Shown here in pieces: positions 16,828 through 25,814 of a DNA stretch of 64,000 nucleotides. The position numbers and the translations under genes were made by a program. The notes below the pieces were generated by a model, which searched no databases, was not told where the DNA came from, and saw nothing but the letters and a program-made list of their open reading frames with translations. Numbering within the stretch: position 1 is the first letter of the stretch; the number at the start of each line of letters is the position of its first letter. This DNA comes from Bifidobacterium breve (GTDB taxonomy: Bacteria; Actinomycetota; Actinomycetes; Nanopelagicales; Nanopelagicaceae). Location: assembly GCA_945889195.1 (NCBI GenBank), contig CAMDBB010000001.1, positions 124,001-188,000 on the forward strand. Reading direction: 5' to 3'.

Positions 16828-17571
16828 ATGAAACGTTCGCTACACCCACTCACCATGTGGATCTGGGCGCTGCTGCTGATTACAGCAGTTGTGCTGACAG
16901 ATCGCGCATGGGTTGCGCTCGGTGCAATTGGTGTAGCGACCGTTCTCGTCAAGGCACGAAGTGATGGCTCGCCTTGGGGTAGAAGTTATTGGATCGCCCT
17001 GCGCATTGGTGCTGTCATTCTCGTAATTCGCGCCGTTGTTGGAGTTCTTATTGGGGTTCCAATTCCAGGAAGAATCTTGTTTACCGTCCCCATCATCGAC
17101 CTGCCTTCTTGGATGCCAGGAATTAGATTGGGTGGAGCAGTAACGTTAGAACGTTTGTCATCATCTCTGCACGAAGGCTTGATCATCGCAACTGTGATTG
17201 CGCTCTTCGGAGCGGCGACTTCGCTGACAAGCCCACACAAAGTCCTACGCACTCTGCCATTCTTTATCTACGAAATTGGAATCACTCTGGTCATAGCAAC
17301 CTCTCTCTTTCCTCAACTGGCGCAAAGCGCACGCCGTATTCGTTTAGCGCAACAACTACGCGGACACGAGAAAGTCTCTTGGCGAGGGCTTGCTCTGCCG
17401 CTCCTCGAAGAATCGCTCTCTAGATCACTGCAACTGGCAGCTTCTATGGACTCTCGCGGATTTGGTGTCAGCAGAAAGCGAAGTCGTTACAGGCCAGAGA
17501 AATGGCAGATCAGCGATAGCGCGGTTGTAGCCCTTACTCTCTTGGTTAGTTCGGCGTTGGTGTTGGCATGA
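16828..17571 (+). CDS. ECF transporter T component (CbiQ-like), probable corrinoid uptake
   Basis: The 247-residue membrane protein is the EcfT scaffold that couples ATPases to the substrate-binding S subunit. It has about five to six helices and, near residue 200, the coupling helix region with SLQLAASMDSRGFGVSRKRSRY, matching the A-R-G/SRG signature of EcfT. Begins 25 bp after the SCO2322-family gene; its stop overlaps the ATPase start by 4 bp. With the upstream riboswitch the likely cargo is cobalamin or a precursor. Confidence 0.9.
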   Translation: MKRSLHPLTMWIWALLLITAVVLTDRAWVALGAIGVATVLVKARSDGSPWGRSYWIALRIGAVILVIRAVVGVLIGVPIPGRILFTVPIIDLPSWMPGIRLGGAVTLERLSSSLHEGLIIATVIALFGAATSLTSPHKVLRTLPFFIYEIGITLVIATSLFPQLAQSARRIRLAQQLRGHEKVSWRGLALPLLEESLSRSLQLAASMDSRGFGVSRKRSRYRPEKWQISDSAVVALTLLVSSALVLA

Positions 17572-19172
17572 TTAAATTTTCAAATGTCTCACTGATCTAT
17601 CCACACTCAACTAAGACCATCATTGAAGACCTCACTTTTTCCATTCAAGAGGGCGAGATGGTCCTGGTCATGGGCGAAACTGGTTCTGGAAAATCATCAC
17701 TTCTGCGTCTGATTAATGGCCTAGTCCCCCATCACACCGGCGGCATTTTGGCAGGTGATATCAGCGTTGATGGCATCTCGACCCGTGAAGTAAAGCCCGG
17801 TTCTCTCGCGCATATTGTTGGAATTGTTGGGCAAAATCCCCTTAATGGATTTGTCGCCGATATCGTTGAAGAAGAGTTGGCCTTCGGAATGGAAGCTCTT
17901 AACTTCCCACACGATGTCATGCGAAAGCGCGTAGAAGAGGTTCTTGATCTGCTCGGCTTAAACGGAGTGCGACATAGATCTATTGCCACTCTCAGCGGAG
18001 GCGAACAACAACGAGTTGCGATCGGCGCAGCTCTTGTCATGCACCCCAAAGTTTTGGTCTTGGACGAACCGACCAGCGCACTGGACCCGATAGCCGCCGA
18101 AGAAGTTCTCTCACTCTTACATCGTCTTGTTCACGATCTCAGCGTCACCGTTGTCATAGCCGAACATCGTCTTGAGCGGGTCATTCAATTTGTCGATCGC
18201 ATCATTTACATCGAAGGTAATGGTGAGACTGCTATAGGCCCCGCCGAAGAGGTTCTGAGAACTGCCCAATTAGTCCCTCCCATCATTCGCTTAGCGCGTG
18301 CGCTCAATCTCAGTGAGGTAGGAACCAGCGTGAGAGAAGTTCGGCGCTTAACTGAAGATATTCGCGCGCAAACTTTTGAGGCCACAGAACAGATAGCTGC
18401 CAGCTCTGATGTTGTTATCGAAGTAGACGAACTGACGATTAGCTACGGAAATCACCGCGCTCTCAAAGGCGTTTCGACCAAGATTTGCGCAGGAGAAATC
18501 GTGGCAGTGATGGGACGCAACGGTGCAGGTAAGAGTTCACTCTTACAAGCGATAGTTGGTTCGCAGCTGGCCACGAAGGGAAGCGTTCGGGTCCACCAAA
18601 AGGATCCTGCGCTATTGAAGGGCGCAGAGCGAAGGCGAAGTATTGGTTACGTTCCTCAGGAGCCGAGTGATTTGCTCTACGCCCAATCGGTGCGCGCTGA
18701 ATGTGCACAGGCAGATCGCGATAATGAAATCGCAGAAGGCTCCACCTTTGCTTTTCTCTCTCGCCTTGTTCCACATATTTCGGAAGAGACTCATCCAAAT
18801 GATCTCTCTGAGGGTCAACGTCTTGCACTTGTTCTGAGCATCGTTCTCTCTGGTAATCCTGAACTGCTCGTTCTCGATGAACCAACTCGAGGCCTTGATT
18901 ATCAAGCGAAGAACCTCTTCGCCCTTGCCCTGAAGGAGTATGCAAGTACCTTCAACCGCCCGGTGATATTGGCAACTCATGATGTTGAGTTAGTTGCAGA
19001 GCTCGCGCACCGCGTTCTCTTCTTGGCAGAGGGTGACATCGTCGCCGACGGCTCCACTCTTGATGTACTTCTATCTTCTCCCGCCTTTGCACCACAAGTT
19101 GCCAAGGTGATGTCACCTAAGCCGTGGCTTACTGTTTCCGATGTTGTGCAGGCGTTAGAGCAGCAACCATGA
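17568..19172 (+). CDS. ECF transporter double ATPase (EcfA-EcfA' fusion)
   Basis: The 534-residue protein contains two ABC ATPase domains in one chain. Domain 1 has Walker A GETGSGKSS (36-44), signature LSGGEQQRVAIG and Walker B VLVLDEPTSALDP. Domain 2 (from about residue 285) has Walker A GRNGAGKSS, a signature that reads LSEGQRLAL rather than LSGGQ, and Walker B LLVLDEPTRGLD. It energises the T/S membrane pair. The fused layout is common in actinobacterial ECF systems. Overlaps both neighbours by 4 bp, so all four genes are translationally linked. Confidence 0.93.
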   Translation: MIKFSNVSLIYPHSTKTIIEDLTFSIQEGEMVLVMGETGSGKSSLLRLINGLVPHHTGGILAGDISVDGISTREVKPGSLAHIVGIVGQNPLNGFVADIVEEELAFGMEALNFPHDVMRKRVEEVLDLLGLNGVRHRSIATLSGGEQQRVAIGAALVMHPKVLVLDEPTSALDPIAAEEVLSLLHRLVHDLSVTVVIAEHRLERVIQFVDRIIYIEGNGETAIGPAEEVLRTAQLVPPIIRLARALNLSEVGTSVREVRRLTEDIRAQTFEATEQIAASSDVVIEVDELTISYGNHRALKGVSTKICAGEIVAVMGRNGAGKSSLLQAIVGSQLATKGSVRVHQKDPALLKGAERRRSIGYVPQEPSDLLYAQSVRAECAQADRDNEIAEGSTFAFLSRLVPHISEETHPNDLSEGQRLALVLSIVLSGNPELLVLDEPTRGLDYQAKNLFALALKEYASTFNRPVILATHDVELVAELAHRVLFLAEGDIVADGSTLDVLLSSPAFAPQVAKVMSPKPWLTVSDVVQALEQQP

Positions 19173-19996
19173 ACCGCACACCTGCAGCATTTTCATTTCG
19201 TGGATTAGCTCTTCCGGCACTCGTGGCAACTAGCGCAATCAGCGCACTGGGTTTCGTGTGGCCCTTTCTTATTTCAACTCCGCAAGCGCGACCACAATGG
19301 CTCTTTGCTTTAGCCGTTCCTTCTGCGCTCTTACTTCTCTTTGCCAGCGTCAGTAACGATAAGTTGGATACTAAATCGATTGCACTTCTTGCTGTCTTAG
19401 CTGCTGTTATTGCAGCGCTACGTCCGATGGGCACCGGTGCAGTCGGTATTGAACCGATGTGGTTTGTACTTATCCTCGCCGCCCGCGTCTTTGGTCCATC
19501 GTTTGGATTTCTTCTAGGTGCACTATCGATGGTGCTCTCAGCTTTTCTCACTGGTGGACTCGGTCCTTGGGTTGCCTACCAAGCGTTTGCAGCCGGTTGG
19601 ATTGGGCTCGGAATAGGACTCATCCCCCGCAACGTTCGTGGACGTAGTGAACTTGCCTTACTCGCACTTTACGGTGTTGTTGCTGCAGCGTTTTTTGGAA
19701 TAGCCATGGATCTGCAATTTTGGCCGTGGACGTTAGGAGTCGATACTCATCTTTCTTACCAAGCCGGAGCACCCATCTCAGAGAATGTAGACCGCTTTAT
19801 CTCTTACCACTTCTTATCAGCGATGGCATGGGATCTTCCTCGCGCAATTTTTACTGCATCACTCATTGCCATCACTGGCAAACCAATTTTGCATACCTTA
19901 CGTAGGGCGCATACTCGCGCCGCATTCTTTACTCCGATTGAATTTGTGAAGGTGCAGGCTAGCGAACGTGAGAAGGAAGAAAGGGCAGCGCAGTAA
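19169..19996 (+). CDS. ECF transporter S component, probable corrinoid binding
   Basis: A 275-residue membrane protein with about seven helices, containing GIEPMWFVLILAARVFGPSFGFLLGALSM and FLTGGLGPWVAYQAFAAGWIGLG, typical of the S subunits that accompany CbiQ/EcfA in actinobacteria. The start ATG at 19169 overlaps the ATPase stop (ATGA); the longer frame from 19124 lies inside the ATPase gene. Riboswitch control makes a corrinoid the best guess for its substrate. The 3' end overlaps the convergent gcvT gene by 38 bp. Confidence 0.88.
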   Translation: MNRTPAAFSFRGLALPALVATSAISALGFVWPFLISTPQARPQWLFALAVPSALLLLFASVSNDKLDTKSIALLAVLAAVIAALRPMGTGAVGIEPMWFVLILAARVFGPSFGFLLGALSMVLSAFLTGGLGPWVAYQAFAAGWIGLGIGLIPRNVRGRSELALLALYGVVAAAFFGIAMDLQFWPWTLGVDTHLSYQAGAPISENVDRFISYHFLSAMAWDLPRAIFTASLIAITGKPILHTLRRAHTRAAFFTPIEFVKVQASEREKEERAAQ

Positions 19997-21047
19997 TCTT
20001 TGCAGCGCACGCTCTTCCGCGTACATCGATCGCTACCTCAGTTCCTACTTCATATTCCGGCTCGATTAAGGCCAATGCAATTCCAACTTTGAGGCTCGGT
20101 GAGAAGGTTCCGCTAGTTACTTCACCAATTTCAGCGCCCTGGCTATTAAGAATCTTCATGCCAGCGCGTGGAATGCCTCGATCTAAGGAAGTTAACGCCT
20201 TCAAGGTGCGAACTTTTCCTGACTCTTTCTGTGCACGCAGAACTGCCTGCCCAACAAAACCGCTCTTCTTCCAGCCAATTGCCCATCCAGCACTGGCCTG
20301 AACAGGTGAAATTTCAAGTGAGAGTTCGTGGCCATGAAGTGGATAGCCCATTTCGGTGCGCAAAGTATCTCGGGCGCCTAATCCGCAGACCAGACCGGCA
20401 AAAGGATTCATAGCTGCGCAGATCGCATCCCAAACAAGGGCTGCATCTTCAACTTTTGGAACGATTTCAAATCCTTGTTCGCCTGTGTAACCAGTACGAC
20501 AGAGAATGACATCGCAGCCCGCAATGCTGACGTGAGCGAATGCCATGTAATCCATTACTGGATTGACTCCCAAGCTTTGCATCACTTCATGTGCTTGTGG
20601 GCCTTGCAGCGCAAGAACTGCATAGCTTGTATGCAGATTTGAAATTGAAATACCTGCGGGGGCGTTTGCCTGCAGCGCTGCTACGACATCTGTTGTATTT
20701 GAGGCATTAGGAATAAGGAAGAAATCCTCGGCGCTATTTCGGTAGACGATCAGATCGTCAATGACGCCACCTTCAGGTGTGCAGTACAAGGTGTACTGGG
20801 CCTTGCTATCGGTGATGCGATTTAAGTCATTGGTGAATTGCGAATTGAGAAAATCCAAGGCTCCAACACCGGTGACGTGAGCCTTACCTAAGTGAGATAC
20901 ATCGAAGAGCCCCACGCGCTCACGGACTGCAGCATGTTCAGCCAATACGCCAGCGCCGGGATATTCGATAGGCATGAGCCAGCCACCAAAGTCAGCCATC
21001 TTGGCCTGCAAATCGAGATGTTTCTGATGTAAAGGTGAAGTTTTCAC
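19959..21047 (-). CDS. gcvT: Glycine cleavage system T protein (aminomethyltransferase)
   Basis: GcvT transfers the methylene group from the aminomethyl-lipoyl H protein to tetrahydrofolate. The protein of about 362 residues starts SPLHQKHLDLQAKMADFGGWLMPIEY and has GLFDVSHLGKAHVTG, NDLNRITDSKAQYTLYC, GVIDDLIVYR and GARDTLRTEMGYPLHGHEL with the folate-contacting Asp/Arg region. The open frame allows a TTG start at 21056, but TAGGTT lies exactly 7 nt before GTG 21047, which fits the leaderless pattern. gcvP and gcvH are not in the window. Confidence 0.93.
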   Translation of the reverse strand: MKTSPLHQKHLDLQAKMADFGGWLMPIEYPGAGVLAEHAAVRERVGLFDVSHLGKAHVTGVGALDFLNSQFTNDLNRITDSKAQYTLYCTPEGGVIDDLIVYRNSAEDFFLIPNASNTTDVVAALQANAPAGISISNLHTSYAVLALQGPQAHEVMQSLGVNPVMDYMAFAHVSIAGCDVILCRTGYTGEQGFEIVPKVEDAALVWDAICAAMNPFAGLVCGLGARDTLRTEMGYPLHGHELSLEISPVQASAGWAIGWKKSGFVGQAVLRAQKESGKVRTLKALTSLDRGIPRAGMKILNSQGAEIGEVTSGTFSPSLKVGIALALIEPEYEVGTEVAIDVRGRACAAKITALPFLPSHVR

Positions 21048-21054
21048 AGGCTTC

Positions 21055-21060
21055 AACCTA
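21055..21060 (-). promoter_or_regulatory. Leaderless -10 element TAGGTT for gcvT
   Basis: TAGGTT with a 7-nt spacer to GTG 21047; this decides the start against the TTG at 21056. Confidence 0.5.
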
Positions 21061-21136
21061 CACTTACGCTCTGCCGCACGCTCGGTAAAACACCTCGTTC
21101 GCTATATCGCCATGAGAATCTCAAGGGAGCATGTAC

Positions 21137-22645
21137 ATGACATCGATTCGCCTCAGTGACGGAATCGTCAAGGATGAAATTCTGGTTGTGGGTCTCGCCG
21201 TGAAGGCGGCGAAGGCTGCCAAGTCCACCTCCTCATTGCAGATTGAATCTGGCGATATTGCACTCGATACAAAAGCCCTCCTTCAGACACTTGCAGATCT
21301 GGGCGCGACTGGAAAAGCAGATGAAGTAATCAAAGTTCCAGGTACTGCTACTCGCCTGATTGTCTTTACTGGTTTGGGCAAGCAGAGCGCTACCTATGAC
21401 AATGAAGTTCTCCGCCGCGCAGCCGGTGCCGCATCTCGTGCTCTCTCAGGAAATACCAGCGCCACTTTCTCGCTGCCTGCAAAGAATGAGAACGCGGTTC
21501 AAGCAATCGCTGAAGGCGCTGGCCTTGGAAACTATCTCTTCGATCAATTTAGAGGCTCTACCAAGAGCGCACAGAAGGCCCCACTCAAGACAATCACTGT
21601 TCATACATCTTTGGCGGCAAAGAGTTCAGCTAAGGATGCAGCCAAGGTTGCCGAAGTTATCTCAACGTATACATATCTCGTGCGCGACCTGATTAATACT
21701 CCCCCAAGCCACTTAACTCCTGAATCTTTCTGCACCGCCATTAGTGCGGCAGTCAAGAAAGCTGGAGGCGCAGCAGCTGGGCTCAAAGTTACTGTGATGA
21801 CTGATTCACAACTTCGCTCTAAGGGTTACGGTGGAATCATCGGCGTCGGTCAAGGTTCAGTTAATCCTCCCCGCTTACTTAACATTTCCTACACTCCGAA
21901 GGGCGTAAAGGCTAAGAAGAAATATGCCTACATTGGAAAGGGCATCACCTTTGATACCGGAGGTTTGGCCCTCAAGCCAGCTCTTGGCATGGAGGCGATG
22001 AAGTCAGATATGAGTGGCGCTGCCGCTGTCTGCGCTGCCACCATTGCGATTGCACTTCTTAAAGCACCCGTCGCAATCGATACCTGGGCACCACTTGCCG
22101 AAAACATGGTCAGCGATACAGCAACGAGACCAAGCGATGTAATCACAATTTACGGCGGAAAGACTGTTGAAGTTCTCAACCCTGATGCTGAAGGTCGTCT
22201 CGTTCTCGCCGATGCACTTGTGAAAGCGCAAGAGAGTAAAGATCTCGACGGTATTGTCGATGTCGCAACGCTTACTGGTGCACAGGTTGTCGCACTTGGA
22301 ACCCGTACTAGCGCGGTTATGACAAATAACCCAGAATTTTCTGCAGCATTTGTTGAACTCACTAAGAAAACCGGCGAAGCATTTTGGCCAATGCCGCTTC
22401 CAGTTGAGTTGCGTGCCTCACTAGATTCACCGGTCGCAGATCTTGCAAATATTGGAGAGCGAATGGGCGGCATGCTTGTCGCTGGACTCTTCCTCAAAGA
22501 ATTTGTTGCCGATGAACTTCCATGGCTCCACCTAGATATCGCAGGTCCTGCCTACAACGAAGGGGCTCCTCACGGATACACCCCAGTTGGCGGTACCGGC
22601 ATCGCCCTCCGCTCCTTGGTGCAATTGGCGCTGGAAGAGCGCTAG
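21137..22645 (+). CDS. pepA: Leucyl aminopeptidase (M17)
   Basis: A 502-residue cytosolic aminopeptidase that removes N-terminal residues from peptides using two metal ions. The C-terminal catalytic domain shows YIGKGITFDTGGLALKP (metal ligands), the catalytic lysine region, MKSDMSGAAAVCA, and the family signature NPDAEGRLVLADAL near residue 350, followed by DVATLTGAQVVALG. AAGGGAG lies 7 nt before ATG 21137; an ATG at 21131 in the same frame is too close to that site. Divergent from gcvT. Confidence 0.95.
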   Translation: MTSIRLSDGIVKDEILVVGLAVKAAKAAKSTSSLQIESGDIALDTKALLQTLADLGATGKADEVIKVPGTATRLIVFTGLGKQSATYDNEVLRRAAGAASRALSGNTSATFSLPAKNENAVQAIAEGAGLGNYLFDQFRGSTKSAQKAPLKTITVHTSLAAKSSAKDAAKVAEVISTYTYLVRDLINTPPSHLTPESFCTAISAAVKKAGGAAAGLKVTVMTDSQLRSKGYGGIIGVGQGSVNPPRLLNISYTPKGVKAKKKYAYIGKGITFDTGGLALKPALGMEAMKSDMSGAAAVCAATIAIALLKAPVAIDTWAPLAENMVSDTATRPSDVITIYGGKTVEVLNPDAEGRLVLADALVKAQESKDLDGIVDVATLTGAQVVALGTRTSAVMTNNPEFSAAFVELTKKTGEAFWPMPLPVELRASLDSPVADLANIGERMGGMLVAGLFLKEFVADELPWLHLDIAGPAYNEGAPHGYTPVGGTGIALRSLVQLALEER

Positions 22646-22750
22646 AGCTACCTCTTCTCTCCAGTTAGGCGAGCCCCCAAAAGGCTGGCAAGATATGGTC
22701 GTTAGAGCAGATGAAGTACTTGCGTAAGAGATGAAGAGGGAGCCTCACGG

Positions 22751-24118
22751 GTGTCGAATTTTGATCTAGTAGTTCTTGGTGGCGGAAGTGGTGGCTACGC
22801 AGCAGCTTTACGCGGAGCGCAGCTTGGACTCTCAGTCGCTCTCATCGAGAAAGACAAGGTTGGCGGAACTTGCCTACACCGTGGATGTATCCCAACAAAG
22901 GCGCTCTTACATGCAGGCGAGGTCGCCGATAGCGCTCGCGAATCAGCTCAGTTCGGCGTCAATGCAACCTTTAACTCCATCGATATGGCGGGAGTTAACT
23001 CCTATAAAGATGGCGTTATTGCTGGACTCCATAAAGGTCTCCAAGGTTTAGTTAAGTCTCGCAACATCACCTACGTCGAAGGTACCGGTCGTTTAGTTTC
23101 AGCAAATACCGTTGAGGCCAATGGCGTCCAATATGTTGGAAAGAATGTTGTTCTTGCAACTGGCTCATATGCGCGCACACTTCCTGGTTTAGATATTGAC
23201 GGTAAGCGAGTCATCACATCTGACCACGGAACATCTATGGATTACGTTCCAAAGAGCGTCATTGTTCTTGGTGGCGGAGTCATCGGTTGCGAATTTGCTT
23301 CGGTCTGGAAATCTTTCGGTTCAGATGTCACGATTATTGAAGGTCTACCTCACTTGATCGCCCTTGAAGATGAATCCTCTAGCAAGTTGCTAGAGCGCGC
23401 TTTCCGTAAGCGCGGCATTAAGTTTGAACTTGGCGTTCGCTTTAAATCCCATAAGGTCAATGGCGACAGCGTGACCGTAACGCTTGAAGATGGCCGTGAG
23501 TTCACCGCCGATGTACTTCTGGTCTCTGTCGGACGTGGCCCAGTCACCGATGGAATTGGGTACCAAGAGCTCGGCATCACCATGGATCGCGGCTACATCA
23601 CAGTCGATGACCACTGCCGTACCAATATTCCAGGCGTCTGGGCTGTTGGCGACATCATCCCAACGCTGCAATTAGCGCACGTTGGATTCCAAGAAGGCAT
23701 TCTCGTCGCCGAAACTATTGCAGGTCTAAACCCACGTCCAATCAATTACGACGGTGTGCCACGCGTTACATACTCCGAACCTGAGGTTGCATCCGTTGGA
23801 CTGTCTACAAAAGTTGCTAAGGAACGTGGTTACGACGTTGTAGAACTTGATTACAACCTAGCTGGAAATGGCAAGGCGCAAATCTTGAAAACTGCTGGCT
23901 CAATAAAGTTGATTGCAGAAAAAAATGGACCAGTACTTGGAATTCATATGGTGGGCGCTCGTGTTGGCGAACTCCTTGCTGAAGCACAATTGATTTACAA
24001 CTGGGAGGCAACGGCAGATGATGTCGCTCCTCTTATCCATGCACATCCAACAATGTCAGAGGCCATGGGCGAAGCTCATATGGCGCTGGCCGGCAAACCA
24101 CTTCACGCGCACGGTTAA
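22751..24118 (+). CDS. lpdA: Dihydrolipoyl dehydrogenase (E3)
   Basis: E3 reoxidises dihydrolipoyl groups of 2-oxo acid dehydrogenases and the glycine cleavage system, using FAD and NAD. The 455-residue protein has the FAD site VVLGGGSGGYAAAL, the redox disulfide GGTCLHRGCIPTKALLH (Cys about 42 and 47), the NAD site VIVLGGGVIGCEFASVW, and the C-terminal His-Glu pair in IHAHPTMSEAMGEA. The GTG start at 22751 follows GAGGGAG. It precedes sucB by 20 bp, so both parts of the same complex are likely co-transcribed. The 105 bp upstream (22646-22750) show nothing I recognise. Confidence 0.96.
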   Translation: MSNFDLVVLGGGSGGYAAALRGAQLGLSVALIEKDKVGGTCLHRGCIPTKALLHAGEVADSARESAQFGVNATFNSIDMAGVNSYKDGVIAGLHKGLQGLVKSRNITYVEGTGRLVSANTVEANGVQYVGKNVVLATGSYARTLPGLDIDGKRVITSDHGTSMDYVPKSVIVLGGGVIGCEFASVWKSFGSDVTIIEGLPHLIALEDESSSKLLERAFRKRGIKFELGVRFKSHKVNGDSVTVTLEDGREFTADVLLVSVGRGPVTDGIGYQELGITMDRGYITVDDHCRTNIPGVWAVGDIIPTLQLAHVGFQEGILVAETIAGLNPRPINYDGVPRVTYSEPEVASVGLSTKVAKERGYDVVELDYNLAGNGKAQILKTAGSIKLIAEKNGPVLGIHMVGARVGELLAEAQLIYNWEATADDVAPLIHAHPTMSEAMGEAHMALAGKPLHAHG

Positions 24119-24138
24119 GGTAAGAGGAGAAAATAGCG

Positions 24139-25809
24139 ATGTCATTCTCAGTCACAATGCCAGCTCTCGGTGAGAGCGTTAGTGAAGGAACCGTTACACG
24201 TTGGCTTAAGAACGAAGGCGACATGGTCGCAGTTGACGAGCCGCTCCTTGAAGTTTCAACTGACAAGGTAGATACAGAGATCCCGTCCCCTGTTGCAGGA
24301 GTTCTCTCAAAGATTGTCGTTGGCGTAGATCAGACAGTTGCTGTCGGCGCCGAACTTGCCATTATTTCTACAGATGCATCTGCGGCAGCATCCGTTGCTC
24401 CAGCCGCACCACCTGCACCTGCACCCGTGGTTGCAACACCTGCTCCAACTCCCCCACCAGTTGCAGCTCCTGCAGCTCCTGCAGCTCCTGCAGCTCCAGC
24501 TGCGACATCGGGCGGAACAGTTATCACGATGCCAGCACTTGGCGAATCAGTAAGCGAAGGAACTGTGACACGTTGGCTTAAGAACGTCGGCGATAGCATC
24601 GCAGTCGATGAAGCGCTCCTTGAAGTTTCAACTGACAAGGTAGATACAGAGATTCCATCACCTGTTGCAGGCACTCTTCTTGCAATCGATGTTCCTGTCG
24701 ATACAACAGTTTCTGTTGGAGCTCGTTTAGGTCTGATCGGTGTCAGTGGTGCAGCTGCACCTGCGGCCCCTGTTGCACCTGTTGTGTCCGAGCCAATCGC
24801 CCCTGTTCAGGTGGCACAGGTTCCAGCTCAAGTTTCTGCTCCAGTCGCTGCGCCTGTAACACAAGCACCAGTTTCACAGCCACAAGATGCTTATGTAACT
24901 CCTATTGTTCGCAAGCTTGCTAATGAACTTGGCATCAACCTTGCAAATGTACGTGGAACCGGAATCGGTGGACGTATTCGTAAGGAAGATTTACAAGCGC
25001 TAGCGCCACAATCAGCACCTACACCTGTTGCTAACACTGCAGCAGCGCCAGCTTCAACGGCTCCACGTCCTGCAGCTCCAGTTGCATCTCCTCTTCGTGG
25101 AACAACTGTGACGATGTCACGACTTCGCAAAGTTATCGCAGCGCGTATGGTCGAGTCTTTACAGGTCTCTGCTCAGCTCACAACAGTTATCGAAGTAGAT
25201 GTCACCAAGATTGCTCGTCTCCGCGATCGCTCTAAGGCGACCTTTGAAGCGCGCGAAGGTGTGAAGCTCTCATTCCTTCCATTCTTCTCAGTGGCAGTCT
25301 GTGAAGCGCTTAAGCAGCATCCAGTGCTTAACTCTTCCGTTGAAGGCGACCAGATTATTTATCACGGTGCAGAGCACCTAGGAATCGCTGTCGATACCGA
25401 GCGCGGCCTTCTTGTTCCGGTTATTCATAATGCTGGCGACCTCAACATGGGTGGCGTTGCTCGCAAGATTGCAGATCTGGCAGCTCGTACTCGCGATAAC
25501 AAGGTAACGCCTGATGAACTCGGTGGCGGAACATTTACACTCACCAACACTGGTTCACGTGGTGCTCTCTTTGACACTCCAATTATCAATCAGCCACAAG
25601 TCGCCATTCTCGGACTTGGCGCCATCGTAAAGCGCCCAATGGTTGTAAAGGGCGAAGATGGCGGCGAAACAATTGCTATTCGTTCGATGGTCTATCTAGG
25701 ACTTTCTTACGATCACCGCGTTGTCGATGGTGCAGATGCTGCACGCTTCCTCGTCACTCTCAAAGAGCGCCTCGAAGGTGGCGCATTCGAATCTGATTTG
25801 GGTCTCTAA
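24139..25809 (+). CDS. sucB: Dihydrolipoamide acyltransferase (E2) with two lipoyl domains
   Basis: E2 passes acyl groups from the thiamine-dependent E1 to CoA. The 556-residue protein has two N-terminal lipoyl domains, each with the lipoylated lysine in [15 protein letters not shown] (about residues 43 and 167), joined by alanine/proline-rich linkers, a peripheral-subunit binding domain ([33 protein letters not shown], about 250-285), and a catalytic domain with [15 protein letters not shown] near 522. Actinobacterial members of this type usually serve the 2-oxoglutarate dehydrogenase and often pyruvate dehydrogenase too. AGAGGAGAAAATAGCG precedes the ATG. Confidence 0.93.
   Translation: MSFSVTMPALGESVSEGTVTRWLKNEGDMVAVDEPLLEVSTDKVDTEIPSPVAGVLSKIVVGVDQTVAVGAELAIISTDASAAASVAPAAPPAPAPVVATPAPTPPPVAAPAAPAAPAAPAATSGGTVITMPALGESVSEGTVTRWLKNVGDSIAVDEALLEVSTDKVDTEIPSPVAGTLLAIDVPVDTTVSVGARLGLIGVSGAAAPAAPVAPVVSEPIAPVQVAQVPAQVSAPVAAPVTQAPVSQPQDAYVTPIVRKLANELGINLANVRGTGIGGRIRKEDLQALAPQSAPTPVANTAAAPASTAPRPAAPVASPLRGTTVTMSRLRKVIAARMVESLQVSAQLTTVIEVDVTKIARLRDRSKATFEAREGVKLSFLPFFSVAVCEALKQHPVLNSSVEGDQIIYHGAEHLGIAVDTERGLLVPVIHNAGDLNMGGVARKIADLAARTRDNKVTPDELGGGTFTLTNTGSRGALFDTPIINQPQVAILGLGAIVKRPMVVKGEDGGETIAIRSMVYLGLSYDHRVVDGADAARFLVTLKERLEGGAFESDLGL
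24157..24300 (+). repeat. First lipoyl-domain repeat in sucB
   Basis: Direct repeat with 24529-24672. Within it, 24242-24281 is identical over 40 bp to 24614-24653, including wobble positions, while flanking sequence has diverged. Confidence 0.85.
24472..24507 (+). repeat. Tandem 9-bp repeat TGCAGCTCC in sucB linker
   Basis: Four consecutive copies of TGCAGCTCC encode part of the Ala/Pro-rich flexible linker between the two lipoyl domains. Confidence 0.85.
24529..24672 (+). repeat. Second lipoyl-domain repeat in sucB
   Basis: Partner of 24157-24300; it encodes the second lipoyl domain and shares the 40-bp identical core around the lipoylation lysine. Confidence 0.85.
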
Positions 25810-25814
25810 GACAT

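Noticed and set aside
21048-21136. Glycine riboswitch upstream of gcvT
   Set aside because: The 89-bp space to pepA is too short for a tandem aptamer and TAGGTT lies 7 nt from the start codon, indicating a leaderless message.
22646-22750. Possible tRNA or small RNA between pepA and lpdA
   Set aside because: No cloverleaf, no TTCGAATC-type T-loop sequence and no strong stem; only a Shine-Dalgarno site for lpdA is evident.
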